64,000 nt of DNA from NCBI RefSeq assembly GCF_945605565.1, contig NZ_OX216966.1, positions 4,518,001 to 4,582,000 of the forward strand, written 5' to 3'. A program made the translations under genes and the position numbers. Below the pieces are notes generated by a model. It made no database searches and was not told the origin of the DNA. It saw only the letters and a list, made by a program, of their open reading frames with translations. Source of the stretch: Paenibacillus dendritiformis (GTDB lineage Bacteria; Bacillota; Bacilli; Paenibacillales; Paenibacillaceae). Shown here piece by piece: positions 1 to 9,865 of the stretch (position 1 is its first letter; the number at the start of each line of letters is the position of its first letter).

Positions 1-334
1 GCAGCATAATCGCTCTGGCGATCTCGATCGAGAACGGCGCACCGATTCCGCACGCGTGGCTTCGAATGAGATTCAACTGCAGCGCTTTGACATCTTCGCC
101 GGAAATATACGTATCGCAAAACTTCCCGAAGCCGGTTGTCAAGCCGTACACCACTTTTTTCTCGCGCAGCAAAGTTTCCACATAGGCCCTGCTCTTCGCC
201 ATAATGCGAATGCTCTCTTCCCGCAGCTCCACTCTGGCATTGAAGCGGGCAACCTGAACAACCTGCCCGATCGTTAATGTCCCGCCGCCAACGAACACCA
301 CATGATGATCTTCCTTATGTTCCGTTATCTGCAT
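1..334 (-). CDS. hutH: Histidine ammonia-lyase family protein, N-terminal part (cut by window edge)
   Basis: Only the first 111 codons lie inside the window; the rest continues beyond base 1. The visible protein starts MQITEHKEDHHVVF and contains VYGLTTGFGKF followed by LQLNLIRSHACGIGAPF. These match the conserved N-terminal motifs of the aromatic amino acid lyase family, in which histidine ammonia-lyase converts histidine to urocanate in histidine catabolism. The catalytic MIO Ala-Ser-Gly lies further downstream and cannot be checked, so a related phenylalanine/tyrosine lyase or aminomutase is possible. The ATG at 334 is preceded by AGGTGCGGA, a plausible ribosome site. No other hut genes are visible, because upstream lies a repeat-bearing intergenic region and then the pdh operon. 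Confidence 0.82.
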   Translation of the reverse strand, partial: MQITEHKEDHHVVFVGGGTLTIGQVVQVARFNARVELREESIRIMAKSRAYVETLLREKKVVYGLTTGFGKFCDTYISGEDVKALQLNLIRSHACGIGAPFSIEIARAIML

Positions 335-460
335 TTCCGCACCTGCTTTACTATAAATAGTAGTTTCGGTAACGGCTTCTAATGACTATTCGCTAAAGGC
401 CATTGCTTCATCCTATTCTTATACTCATTTCCCCAACTGGTTGATTGCCCAAATCTATAT

Positions 461-705
461 GTTCAAAAAGTTCGGTTTTCAGCACCGAGAAGGTTGCAAG
501 AACTCGAAGCGAATGCTTTCGATGCGAGTTTTGCTCCGCAAAACTTGTAAGGAGCAGCGGAGTGTAGGCGATACTACATGAGCAGCTAAAATGTTTCCAA
601 AGGAAACATGCTTCGGAAGGATACGCTTTTCAAGAGTGAATGCAAGATTCGATGCCGAATTACTTCCAGTAACTCACTTCGTGATCAAAAGCGGACTTTT
701 TGAAC
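461..705. repeat. 245-bp element with imperfect terminal inverted repeats (MITE-like)
   Basis: The element begins GTTCAAAAAGTTCGGTTTT and ends with a sequence whose reverse complement is GTTCAAAAAGTCCGCTTTT, so the ends match over about 25 of 28 bases. Inside are two perfect small hairpins, AGTTTTG-CTCCG-CAAAACT near 527-545 and GTTTCC-AAA-GGAAAC near 593-607. No convincing target duplication flanks it and it codes for nothing recognisable. It fills most of the space between hutH and the pdh terminator (335-871); the remaining bases there show no gene. The length and palindromic ends suggest a non-autonomous mobile or dispersed repeat. Only one full copy is in this window, so dispersal is an inference. 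Confidence 0.55.
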
Positions 706-871
706 TACCTTTAAAAAACAAAAAGAATGCAGTTCGATAAGGAAACCCAATCCTTCCCTCATTCAAAGCTACATTCTATTCACTAATGACTATATCGAGC
801 TTACATTTAATTTACAACGTTGGAGAAGCTTAGTCAATAACCCACGCAGGCTTTTATCCGACAACGTCTCA

Positions 872-905
872 TAAAAAAATCCCCCGCAGCATCACGCTGC
901 GAGGG
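872..905 (-). terminator. Rho-independent terminator of the pdh operon
   Basis: Read on the minus strand, the stem arms CCCTCGCAGC and GCTGCGGGGG are separated by GTGAT and followed by a run of seven T. It lies about 85 bases after the pdhD stop codon. Confidence 0.88.
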
Positions 906-989
906 CACAAAGCACATCAATATCGAATAGAACCGTAACAGATAGATAACAGAACGCTCCTGGAGCAGGAGTACTGCATGATTAAAACA

Positions 990-2408
990 TTACTTCGCTA
1001 CTGTGTGGATCGGATGTCCAAGTACGACTTCCGCTGCTTCCATCACGATTTCGCCAAGCGTTGGGTGAGCGTGGATCGTCAGCGACAGGTCTTCCAGTGT
1101 TGCCGCCATTTCCACAGCCAAGCCCATTTCCGCGATCAGGTTGGACGCTTCCGCGCCGACGATTTGGGAACCGAGCACGACGCCCGAATCCGCGTCAGCC
1201 ACGATCTTCACGAAGCCATCCGCGTTGCCGCCGAGGGACAGCGCGCGTCCGTTCGCCGCATATGGGAACTTGCCGGCCTTGACGTTGTAGCCTTTTTCCT
1301 TCGCTTCCGATTCAGACAAGCCTACGCTTGCGCACTCCGGATCGGTGAAGCATACGGCAGGGATGCACTTGTAGTCAACTACGCTAGGCATGCCCGCGAT
1401 AGCTTCCGCCGCAACCTTGCCTTCGTAAGAAGCTTTATGCGCCAGAGCTGGACCGGCAACGATATCGCCAATTGCGAAGATGTGCGGAATGCTTGTGCGT
1501 CCTTGGTGGTCGACTTCGACCAGGCCGCGGTCGGTCATTTTGACGCCGATCATATCGAGACCAAGCTCGCCATCGGTGTTCGGACGGCGGCCAACCGTTA
1601 CGAGCAGGTATTCTGCAGTAACTTCTTTGGTTTCGCCTTTAACGGTGAATTTGACAGTAACGTCTTTATCCGTTTGCGTTGCGCTCTCCGCTTTCGCGCC
1701 CGTGAAGATTTCCACATTGGATTTCTTCATGTTTTTCGCGACAAGCTGCGTCATATCTTTATCGAAGCCTGGCAGCACCATGTCCGCGCCCTCGATAATC
1801 GTTACTTTCGTGCCGAACTTGGAGTACATTTGGCCAAGCTCCGCGCCGATGTATCCGCCGCCGATGACGATCATCGACTTCGGAATATCTTGCAGCTCGA
1901 GAGCTTCCGTCGAGGACAGAATGCGTCCGCCGAACGGGAAAGCTTTCAATTCGATTGGACGGGAACCCGTTGCGATGATGCAGTTTTTGAACTTGTAGCG
2001 CGGCGCTTCTTGGTCGTTGAATACGCGCGCTTCATTTTCGTTGATGAACATGCACTCGCCGTTGAACACTTGCACTTTGTTCGCCTTCAGCAAGCCGCTA
2101 ACGCCGCCGGTCAGCTTTTTCACGACGCCGCCCTTGAATTCTTGCACTTTTTTGAAGTCGACTTTTACATTTTCAGCCGTGATGCCGATGGCGGAAGCAT
2201 GCTGAGTCACTTCATATTGATGCGCAGCGCTGATCAAGGCTTTGGAAGGAATACAGCCGCGGTTCAGACATACGCCGCCGACAGTCGATTTATCTACGAT
2301 AAGCACGCTTTGGCCGAGTTGGGCAGCGCGAATCGCTGCCACATAACCGCCCGGGCCTGCTCCAATAACCAGAGTATCAATGTTCAAAGATGCGTCTCCT
2401 ACTACCAT
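990..2408 (-). CDS. pdhD: Dihydrolipoyl dehydrogenase (E3 of pyruvate dehydrogenase)
   Basis: Flavoprotein of 472 residues that reoxidises the dihydrolipoyl arm of E2 and passes electrons to NAD+. The FAD-binding [10 protein letters not shown] motif is at residues 17-26, the redox disulphide GGVCLNRGC uses Cys47 and Cys52, and a second dinucleotide fold shows [10 protein letters not shown]. The C-terminal HPTLGE gives the active-site His448/Glu453 pair. The start ATG has GGAGGTG nine bases upstream, inside the end of pdhC, only six bases away. It is the last gene of pdhABCD and a terminator follows. Because pdhABC precede it, E3 of this complex is the obvious role, although E3 is often shared with other 2-oxoacid dehydrogenases. 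Confidence 0.97.
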   Translation of the reverse strand: MVVGDASLNIDTLVIGAGPGGYVAAIRAAQLGQSVLIVDKSTVGGVCLNRGCIPSKALISAAHQYEVTQHASAIGITAENVKVDFKKVQEFKGGVVKKLTGGVSGLLKANKVQVFNGECMFINENEARVFNDQEAPRYKFKNCIIATGSRPIELKAFPFGGRILSSTEALELQDIPKSMIVIGGGYIGAELGQMYSKFGTKVTIIEGADMVLPGFDKDMTQLVAKNMKKSNVEIFTGAKAESATQTDKDVTVKFTVKGETKEVTAEYLLVTVGRRPNTDGELGLDMIGVKMTDRGLVEVDHQGRTSIPHIFAIGDIVAGPALAHKASYEGKVAAEAIAGMPSVVDYKCIPAVCFTDPECASVGLSESEAKEKGYNVKAGKFPYAANGRALSLGGNADGFVKIVADADSGVVLGSQIVGAEASNLIAEMGLAVEMAATLEDLSLTIHAHPTLGEIVMEAAEVVLGHPIHTVAK

Positions 2409-2414
2409 GTCCGG

Positions 2415-3680
2415 TTACACCTCCATGACAAGCAGCTCTGGATTAGCAAGCAGCTGCTTGATATAGTTCATAAAGTTTTGTGCCGTTGCGCCGTCGATGA
2501 GACGGTGGTCGAAGCTGAGAGACAAGGCCATGACTGGCGCTGCCACGATTTCGCCGTTCTTCACGACAGGTTTTTCCGTAATGCGGCCGGTACCCAAAAT
2601 CGCAACTTCCGGGAAGTTGATGATTGGCGTGAAGAACATGCCGCCTGCGGAACCGATGTTCGTAATCGTGATCGTGCTGCCTTTCAATTCGTTCGGGCCA
2701 AGCTTGCCTTCGCGTCCGCGGGCAGCCAGATCCTTGATGCTGTCGGCGATCATCCAGATGCTGCGGCGATCCGCATCATTGATAACCGGAACGATCAGAC
2801 CGTTGTCTGTATCGGTAGCGATACCGATGTTGTAGTACTTTTTGTACACGATCTCGTTGTTCGCTTCGTCGATCATCGCGTTCATAGCCGGGAACTGACG
2901 GCAAGCCGCAACAAGCGCTTTGACGATGAACGGAAGGTAGGTTACTTTCGTGCCTTTCTTCTCCATCATTGGCTTCAAGCGGGTACGGAATGCAACCAGT
3001 TCCGCAACGTCCACTTCGTCCATGATTGTAACATGCGGCGCTGTGTAAGCCGATTTGACCATCGCATTGGAGATGGCTTTGCGGATGCCCTTGAATGGCA
3101 CGCGCTCTTCTTCGGCTTCGCGTCCGGTAGCTGCTGGAGCGGCAGGCGCTGCTTTGGCTTCGGCAGCGGCTTGAGGCGCTTCTGCCTTCGCGGCAGGCGC
3201 TCCGCCATTGGCGAATGCTTCAACATCTTCGCGCGTAACTTTGCCGTTCTTGCCGGTTGGAGGAACTTCGCCGATGTTCACGCCCAATTCGCGCGCCAGC
3301 TTGCGTACGCTTGGCGTAGCCAGCACTTCATGGTTAGGCGCTGCAGCTGTACCTTCCGCTTTTGGAGCTTCCGCTGCAGGTGCTGCTGCCGGTTCTTCCT
3401 TAGCCTCTTCGGCCGGTTCCGCTTGTTCCGGGATATCCCCTTCGGCATCGATGATAGCCACGACTTCGCCCATATGGCATACTTGGCCATCCTTCGCCAG
3501 CACTTCCAGCACCGTACCGTTTACCGGACAAGGCACTTCAACGACAGCTTTATCATTTTGAACTTCCATGATGATGTCGTCGTCGGTAACTTTGTCACCC
3601 GGTTTGATGTGCATTTTAATAATTTCGCCTTCATGCAGCCCTTCCCCCAGCTCTGGGAAGCGATATTCAAATTTAGCCAC
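2415..3680 (-). CDS. pdhC: Pyruvate dehydrogenase E2, dihydrolipoyllysine acetyltransferase
   Basis: Core subunit of the pyruvate dehydrogenase complex; it transfers the acetyl group from its lipoyl arm to CoA. A single lipoyl domain with lipoylated Lys44 in the [11 protein letters not shown] turn is followed by an Ala/Pro/Glu-rich linker. Next come a peripheral-subunit-binding domain ([13 protein letters not shown], about residues 122-160) and a second Ala-rich linker. The acetyltransferase domain ends with the catalytic FDHRLIDGA motif. The chosen start is the GTG at 3680 (protein [14 protein letters not shown]), which has GAAGGAGGT eight bases upstream; a longer in-frame extension would begin inside that ribosome site. 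The protein has 421 residues. Confidence 0.96.
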   Translation of the reverse strand: MAKFEYRFPELGEGLHEGEIIKMHIKPGDKVTDDDIIMEVQNDKAVVEVPCPVNGTVLEVLAKDGQVCHMGEVVAIIDAEGDIPEQAEPAEEAKEEPAAAPAAEAPKAEGTAAAPNHEVLATPSVRKLARELGVNIGEVPPTGKNGKVTREDVEAFANGGAPAAKAEAPQAAAEAKAAPAAPAATGREAEEERVPFKGIRKAISNAMVKSAYTAPHVTIMDEVDVAELVAFRTRLKPMMEKKGTKVTYLPFIVKALVAACRQFPAMNAMIDEANNEIVYKKYYNIGIATDTDNGLIVPVINDADRRSIWMIADSIKDLAARGREGKLGPNELKGSTITITNIGSAGGMFFTPIINFPEVAILGTGRITEKPVVKNGEIVAAPVMALSLSFDHRLIDGATAQNFMNYIKQLLANPELLVMEV

Positions 3681-3715
3681 AAGAACAACCTCCTTCAAAT
3701 CTGTTCGGTTCTAAC

Positions 3716-4693
3716 TTAGAAGTCCAATACTTTTTTGGCGCCAGCTACGATGCGGGCAGGCGTTGGCAGCCAAGTGTCCTCGATTTGGGCAAACGGATAT
3801 ACCGTGTCCGGACCGGTTACGCGCAGCACTGGCGCTTCCAGATGAAGAATCGCCTTTTCATTGATTTGGGCAATGACTTCTGCAGCGACGCCGGAAGTTT
3901 TTTGCGCCTCTTGAACGACGATAGCGCGGTTCGTCTTCTTGATCGAAGCGACGATTGTATCGATATCCAACGGAATCAACGTGCGCAGGTCGATGACTTC
4001 CGCTTGAATGCCTTCCTTCTCCAGTTCAGCGGCTGCTTTCATCGCCGTATGAACCATCAAGCCGTAAGCGATGATTGTAACGTCCTTGCCTTCGCGGACG
4101 ACCTTCGCTTCGCCGAGCGGAACAGTGTAGTCTTCTTCAGGCACCTCTTCGCGATAAGCATGGTACAGGTTCAAGTGTTCCATGAAGAATACAGGGTCGT
4201 TGTCACGGATCGCCGAGATGAGCAATCCTTTCGCATCATATGGATTCGAAGGAATAACTACTTTAATGCCCGGTGTTTGTACGAGCAAGCCTTCCAGCGA
4301 GTCTGTATGCAGTTCTGCCGCTTTTACCCCGCCGCCGAATGGCGTACGGAATACGATTGGCGCGTTGTAGCGTCCGCCGGAGCGGTAGCGCATGCGTGCT
4401 GCTTGAACACAGATTTGGTCAAGAGCTTCATAGATGAATCCGACGAACTGGATTTCCGCGATAGGGCGGAAGCCTTGGATGCCGAGACCGACAGCCATCC
4501 CGCCGATTGCGGACTCTGCCAGCGGCGTATCGAAGACACGCTCATCGCCAAACTCTTTTTGCAGACCTTCCGTTGCACGGAACACGCCGCCGACATGGCC
4601 GACGTCTTCCCCAAATACCAACACGTTCGGATCCCGCTTCAATTCCACGCGCATTGCGTCGCGAATCGCTTCTTTCATATTCATTTGTGCCAT
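3716..4693 (-). CDS. pdhB: Pyruvate dehydrogenase E1 component, beta subunit
   Basis: A 325-residue transketolase-like subunit that pairs with PdhA to decarboxylate pyruvate with thiamine diphosphate. It opens with a typical E1-beta N-terminus ([11 protein letters not shown]), then VFGEDVG, and [18 protein letters not shown] carrying the glutamate family members use for TPP activation. [11 protein letters not shown] and the C-terminal transketolase domain ([15 protein letters not shown] end) follow. AAGGAGG lies about nine bases before the ATG. The gene is separated from pdhA by 124 bases with no clear terminator, only a weak 6-bp hairpin near 4739-4754, so cotranscription is likely. Confidence 0.96.
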   Translation of the reverse strand: MAQMNMKEAIRDAMRVELKRDPNVLVFGEDVGHVGGVFRATEGLQKEFGDERVFDTPLAESAIGGMAVGLGIQGFRPIAEIQFVGFIYEALDQICVQAARMRYRSGGRYNAPIVFRTPFGGGVKAAELHTDSLEGLLVQTPGIKVVIPSNPYDAKGLLISAIRDNDPVFFMEHLNLYHAYREEVPEEDYTVPLGEAKVVREGKDVTIIAYGLMVHTAMKAAAELEKEGIQAEVIDLRTLIPLDIDTIVASIKKTNRAIVVQEAQKTSGVAAEVIAQINEKAILHLEAPVLRVTGPDTVYPFAQIEDTWLPTPARIVAGAKKVLDF

Positions 4694-4817
4694 TGCATCG
4701 TATCCTCCTTACGTTATCACACAGCCTGATTCGGTCTGGTTCGCATTCTCATGCGATGCTGACTTCTATTGATAACCGGACGTCTTCCCTGACCCCGGTT
4801 CATTGTCGTTCTGCTAT

Positions 4818-5966
<1,149 letters not shown>

Positions 5967-6007
5967 AAGAAAACGCGAAAAAAGTGAACATTTTGTTTTA
6001 GTGTTGT

Positions 6008-6038
6008 TATAACAGGTCTAATTTCGGACTATAACAGG
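6008..6038. promoter_or_regulatory. Two direct TATAACAGG repeats upstream of the pdhA promoter
   Basis: TATAACAGG occurs at 6008-6016 and 6030-6038, exactly 22 bases apart. An inverted copy (CTGTTATA) lies at 5924-5931, just downstream of the -10 box. The spacing of two helical turns resembles a regulator-binding array; the regulator is unknown. Confidence 0.4.
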
Positions 6039-6049
6039 CTGTTACAAAA

Positions 6050-6067
6050 TTGTGAACTTAAGCACAA
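6050..6067. promoter_or_regulatory. Rex-box-like palindrome upstream of pdhA
   Basis: TTGTGAACTTAAGCACAA matches 11 of the 12 conserved positions of the Rex consensus TTGTGA-N6-TCACAA. It lies about 85 bases upstream of the pdhA -35 box. Rex senses NADH/NAD+ in Gram-positive bacteria, so control of pyruvate metabolism would make sense, but this is inferred from the motif alone. It could equally serve the divergent esterase gene. Confidence 0.35.
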
Positions 6068-6224
6068 AGCGGTCCTCTGCTCCAAGGGCGTGAGACTATT
6101 TCCCCAGTGAGCGGATCGCTGTATTTCTAGCGCAGGTTCAAACTACCTTTAGATAGAAGAACATTTTGGCCAATTAGAGATATTATTCACCAATAAAAGC
6201 TAAATTTTGCACAAGGCGGTGTAA

Positions 6225-6956
6225 ATGATGTCCGATTCATCCATTCTCAAACGAACGATCCACAAGCATGTCATTCCAAGCAGTCTGCTGAGCGCAGATC
6301 GCCATGTTCGCGTCTACCTGCCGCCAGGCTATCAGGAGATGCTGAGCTATCCGGTCGTCTACTGTCAGGATGGCGAAGATTTCTTCAACTTTGGCCGCAT
6401 CGCGACCTATGCGAATAAACTCATTATTGAAGATGATATGGAGCCTTTCATCATCGTCGGCGTAGACGTGGACAAAAAAATACGTACATCTGAATATTCC
6501 CCGGACGGGGAACGTTTTGAATCATATACCCGCGCGTTCGTCGAAGAGATTGTTCCCTTCATCGAGCAGCATTATCCAGTACGGACCGATTGGACCGAGA
6601 CCGTCTTGGCGGGCGACTCGCTGGGCGGCACCGTCTCTCTTCATCTGGCGCTTCGCTATCCCGAACGCTTCCGTCAGGTCATCTCGCTGTCGGGTGCGTA
6701 CTATCCCTGCTCGCAAGAGCTGATTGCCCGAGAATCGGACTTGTCCTGGCTGCATTTGTTCATGATCGTCGGACTGCAGGAGACCGCTTTCAAGACGGAT
6801 CGGGGCGTGTTCGATTTTGTCGCCTTGAACCGGTCGGCGAAGCAGCTTCTGGAGGACAGAGGCGCCCATATCCAGTACAGCGAGCATGACGGCCAGCATC
6901 AGTGGGGCTTCTGGCAGCAGCATATCCCGGACGCGCTCCGTTTTTTCCTTGAATAG
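6225..6956 (+). CDS. Alpha/beta-hydrolase fold esterase (enterochelin-esterase-like family)
   Basis: A 243-residue cytosolic protein without signal peptide. The nucleophile elbow AGDSLGG gives Ser132, and GQHQWGFW near the C-terminus provides the likely catalytic His (about residue 225). RVYLPPGY and PVVYCQDGED near the N-terminus are typical of the putative esterase (esterase D / Fes-like) family. The substrate cannot be told from sequence. Two ATG codons are adjacent (6225 and 6228) with AAGGCGGTG just upstream; the second has better spacing. The gene is divergent from pdhA, and a bidirectional terminator separates it from the convergent phosphatase gene. Confidence 0.8.
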   Translation: MMSDSSILKRTIHKHVIPSSLLSADRHVRVYLPPGYQEMLSYPVVYCQDGEDFFNFGRIATYANKLIIEDDMEPFIIVGVDVDKKIRTSEYSPDGERFESYTRAFVEEIVPFIEQHYPVRTDWTETVLAGDSLGGTVSLHLALRYPERFRQVISLSGAYYPCSQELIARESDLSWLHLFMIVGLQETAFKTDRGVFDFVALNRSAKQLLEDRGAHIQYSEHDGQHQWGFWQQHIPDALRFFLE

Positions 6957-6992
6957 TCCCCTTTGTCTGTCCCGTCAAAAAAGAACAGCTAA

Positions 6993-7030
6993 AAAAGTAG
7001 TGGCATACTGAAGGGTATGTCACTACTTTT
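6993..7030. terminator. Bidirectional terminator between convergent genes
   Basis: AAAAGTAGTG and CACTACTTTT form the outer stem and CATAC/GTATG the inner one. A and T runs on either side would serve both strands. The stop codon of the phosphatase gene lies inside the stem. Confidence 0.8.
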
Positions 7031-7520
7031 GTGTCGATTGGCCATGATTCAGGCCCTGCTCCTGAACGATCTTGTCCAACAGCCGGATGCAGCCCGCCTG
7101 AATCAGCCGGTATACTTCATCAAAATTGCCGGTGTAGTACGGATCAGGCACGTCTTCAGCCTGCTCCTCCGGAAGCAGCGTCATAAAGCGCATCACTTGA
7201 GCCTGTCTTGCTTCCGCCCCTTCCCAAGCCAATACATTCTGTTCATTGCTTCTGTCCATGCATACAATATATGTAAAATCATTGAAATCTCCGGGTTTTA
7301 CTTGTCTGCCCAGCATGCCTTCGTATGAAATGCGGCGTTCATCCAGTATCGCTCGCGTGCCTTGGTGGGGCGGCTGGCCAATATGCCAATCTCCCGTACC
7401 TGCGGAATCGACGGCAATCGCGTGTTCCAGGCCCGCCTGCTTCACTTCATGTCGAAATATCGCCTCTGCCATCGGTGAACGGCAAATGTTGCCGAGACAG
7501 ACGAACAATACGTTCACCAC
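7023..7520 (-). CDS. Low-molecular-weight protein-tyrosine phosphatase
   Basis: The phosphate-binding loop CLGNICRSP near the N-terminus is the C-x5-R-S signature of the family. The general-acid loop DVPDPYY lies near residue 125, so the catalytic Cys, Arg and Asp are all present. The length of about 165 residues is usual. The start is GTG at 7520 or the next GTG at 7517, because AAAGGAGGTG lies about eight bases upstream; the longer reading frame has no ribosome site. Members dephosphorylate tyrosine, and in Bacillus some (YwlE) act on protein arginine phosphate, so the exact substrate class is open. Its stop codon is embedded in the shared terminator. Confidence 0.9.
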   Translation of the reverse strand: MVNVLFVCLGNICRSPMAEAIFRHEVKQAGLEHAIAVDSAGTGDWHIGQPPHQGTRAILDERRISYEGMLGRQVKPGDFNDFTYIVCMDRSNEQNVLAWEGAEARQAQVMRFMTLLPEEQAEDVPDPYYTGNFDEVYRLIQAGCIRLLDKIVQEQGLNHGQSTQK

Positions 7521-7726
7521 TGCGGTACACCTCCTTTCAGCTACTGGTGGGTAAGGGCTCTTCACCTGTAAATATACCTATCTCGACAACAAATAACAAG
7601 CCCGTGTTCCAAGAAGGCCAGTTAGGGATTGGTCTCGCTGCGGCAATCGGATATACTTAGAACGCACACATCATCTATAATTCGGGACTTTCAGCGCTAG
7701 AAGGTCTCACAAAAGGAAGGATAGCC

Positions 7727-8389
7727 ATGTACATAGCTCCCCCTGTTCCCCGCCCTCGGCATGTCGTTATTTGCGCCGGCGGCATTCTCGATGCCTCCCT
7801 GCTCTCCGTGTGTAATGAGGCGGATGTCGTTATCGGCGCAGATCGGGGTGCATTGGCTTTGGCCAATCATGGAATCTGCCCGGACGTGGCGATTGGGGAT
7901 TTCGATTCCGTCACAGAGGACGAACGGAACCAAATACGAAGCTGCAGCAAGCATTATCAAGATTTTGACGCGATCGACAAAGATTATACCGACACCGAGT
8001 TGGCCTTCCATACGGCGCTCGCTTGGAAGCCCGCCCAGATTACGCTGCTCGGCGCAACCGGCACGAGACTGGATCATACCCTTGGCAACATCCATCTGCT
8101 GCGGGTCGGACTTGACCAAGGGATCCAATGCCAAATTGTTGACGCCCACAATATTATCCGGCTGACCAACTCCGAGCTGACTCTGCCGCGGCAGCCCTAC
8201 CCTTATCTGTCGCTGCTCCCGCTCAGCATGACGGTCACCGGCATCACGCTCAAGGGCTTCGCCTATCCTCTGACAGATGCCACGCTGCATATCGGGCAAT
8301 CGCTCGCGATCAGCAACCAGTTCGCCGAGGAGGAAGGAACCGTCACCATTCGGGACGGCTACCTGCTCGTCATCTGCAGCCGCGACTAA
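7727..8389 (+). CDS. thiN: Thiamine pyrophosphokinase
   Basis: A 220-residue enzyme that transfers pyrophosphate from ATP to thiamine to make TPP, the cofactor PdhAB need. Recognised from VVIGADRGA, the metal/ATP motif IGDFDSV, DKDYTDTELA, and GATGTRLDHTLGNIHLL, the family's substrate-binding signatures. AAAAGGAAGG lies before the ATG. The gene stands alone, with no TPP riboswitch visible in the 160 bases upstream. It is convergent with the chromate transporter gene. Confidence 0.92.
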   Translation: MYIAPPVPRPRHVVICAGGILDASLLSVCNEADVVIGADRGALALANHGICPDVAIGDFDSVTEDERNQIRSCSKHYQDFDAIDKDYTDTELAFHTALAWKPAQITLLGATGTRLDHTLGNIHLLRVGLDQGIQCQIVDAHNIIRLTNSELTLPRQPYPYLSLLPLSMTVTGITLKGFAYPLTDATLHIGQSLAISNQFAEEEGTVTIRDGYLLVICSRD

Positions 8390-8463
8390 GCGGAAGCAAG
8401 CGGGCTGCCAGCTGGCGCGTTCTCACTGTGAGGAGAGAACCGCATGCCCTCGCAAGCCAGGTC

Positions 8464-8507
8464 AGGGACGGCAGCAGGTCTGGACAATACAGACCTCTGC
8501 CGTCCCT
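8464..8507. repeat. Long hairpin between convergent thiN and chrA
   Basis: The arms AGGGACGGCAGCAGGTCTG (8464-8482) and CAGACCTCTGCCGTCCCT (8490-8507) pair over 18 bp with one bulge, around a 7-base loop. No T run follows on either strand. It may be a terminator of unusual type or an RNA-stabilising structure. The rest of 8390-8515 shows nothing else. Confidence 0.6.
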
Positions 8508-8515
8508 TGCTGCAC

Positions 8516-9715
8516 CTATAGCAGGACCGCACCGCATAATGCCGATACGAGGACGACCGACCATGGCGGAAGCTTCCATGCCATCAGCAGCAGGGAGCCG
8601 ATCAAGACAATCACAAAGTGGGCCGGACCCTGTACGGAGGTCGTCCATACCGGCTGGTACAGCGCCGCCAGCAGGAGCCCGACCACGGCGGCATTAATCC
8701 CGGCGAGGGCGGCCCTTACGCCGCTCCATGTCCGCAGCCGCTCGGCGAAGGGAAGCGCCGCCGCGATAAGCAAATATCCGGGCAGGAAGATGAAGACGAG
8801 CGCCACGATGCCATAGAGCGTACCGAGCCAGCCCGGCGCCAGCGACGCGCCGACGAAGCCTGCGAAAGTGAACAGCGGGCCGGGAACGGCCTGCGCGGCT
8901 CCGTATCCTGCCAGCAAGGCGGACTCGCCCATGATGCCGCCCCTGCTCAACTCCTCCGCCAGCAGCGGAAGCATCACATGGCCGCCCCCGAACACAAGCG
9001 ATCCGGTGCGGAACATCATGTCCGCCAGCTTGGTTGCCGGGCCGGGCAGCGCCCCCGCAAGCCACGGAAGCAGGATACCGCCTGCTCCGAACAAGATCAG
9101 CATCGTCATCGAGAAGCGGAGCGGCAGAACGGCTTCCGGAGCTTCGCCGCTTCCCTCCGGCTTCGCCTGTTGCTGGGAAGGCTTGCGCAGCAGCAGCCAG
9201 CCTGCGGCAGCGGACAGCCCGATTATCGCGATCTGGCAATATGTGCCGGGTACCGTTAATGCGCCGACGGCCGCGGACGCCGCAATCGTCTTGCGCAGCG
9301 GGTCCGGCGTCAGTTGGGCCGACATGCCGCGCAAGGCGTGAATAATGACCGGAATCGCCACCAGCTTCAGACCCTGCAGCCAGCCGGGAACCTCCCCTGG
9401 CAGCCAGCCGATGCCGAAGGCGAATAATATCAACAGGCAAGCCGATGGCAGCGTGAAGCCGGCCCACGCCGCAATCCCGCCCAGCCAGCCGGCTCGCCTC
9501 ATCCCTATCGCCATGCCCAATTGGCTGCTCGAAGGACCTGGCAGCAGCTGGCTCAACGCGTTCATATCCGCGAATTGCTCATCTCTAACCCATCGCAGCT
9601 TATCGACATACGTATCTCGAAAATAACCGATATGCGCGGCGGGACCTCCGAACGAGGTAAGCCCCAATTTTAACGCCGTCCAAAACACTTCCCATAGCTG
9701 TCCGTGACTTGACAT
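8516..9715 (-). CDS. chrA: Chromate transporter, two-domain ChrA type
   Basis: A 399-residue integral membrane protein of the CHR family. The N-terminal half has GLTSFGGPAAHIGYFR and LSQLLPGPSSSQLG; the C-terminal half repeats the fold with GSLVFGGGHVMLPLL and AVPGPLFTF, giving the long duplicated form. ChrA proteins export chromate with proton or sulphate coupling, although in many soil bacteria the substrate is untested. The start chosen is the ATG at 9715, five bases after AGGAGG. An ATG eight codons earlier, with a weaker GAGGCGG site, is an alternative. It lies 150 bases after the pilus-like operon on the same strand with no strong terminator between, so some read-through is possible. 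Confidence 0.9.
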   Translation of the reverse strand: MSSHGQLWEVFWTALKLGLTSFGGPAAHIGYFRDTYVDKLRWVRDEQFADMNALSQLLPGPSSSQLGMAIGMRRAGWLGGIAAWAGFTLPSACLLILFAFGIGWLPGEVPGWLQGLKLVAIPVIIHALRGMSAQLTPDPLRKTIAASAAVGALTVPGTYCQIAIIGLSAAAGWLLLRKPSQQQAKPEGSGEAPEAVLPLRFSMTMLILFGAGGILLPWLAGALPGPATKLADMMFRTGSLVFGGGHVMLPLLAEELSRGGIMGESALLAGYGAAQAVPGPLFTFAGFVGASLAPGWLGTLYGIVALVFIFLPGYLLIAAALPFAERLRTWSGVRAALAGINAAVVGLLLAALYQPVWTTSVQGPAHFVIVLIGSLLLMAWKLPPWSVVLVSALCGAVLL

Positions 9716-9865
9716 CGCTGCCTCCTGAATCGTTGACATGGTACGCTGCCGCCTCGATCGATAAGGATTATGGAGCGGCAGCAAGACAGACCTCCGTCTG
9801 ATTCCTTATTGATATCACGCACAGTACGGACGGCGCAACCGGTTTACAACAATTTAACATGGCGG

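Noticed and set aside
978..3719. 913-codon plus-strand frame antisense to pdhC and pdhD
   Set aside because: It mirrors the codon pattern of two clear genes on the other strand; its translation is Arg/His/Phe-rich and has no domain.
4694..4817. Regulatory element between pdhA and pdhB
   Set aside because: Only a 6-bp hairpin (TCGCAT/ATGCGA) is visible; no T run and no promoter of quality.
6130..6152. GTTCAAACTACCTTTAG resembling the edge of the 245-bp repeat
   Set aside because: Only 11 bases (AACTACCTTTA) are shared, and they lie mostly in the flank of the repeat; too short to call a second copy.
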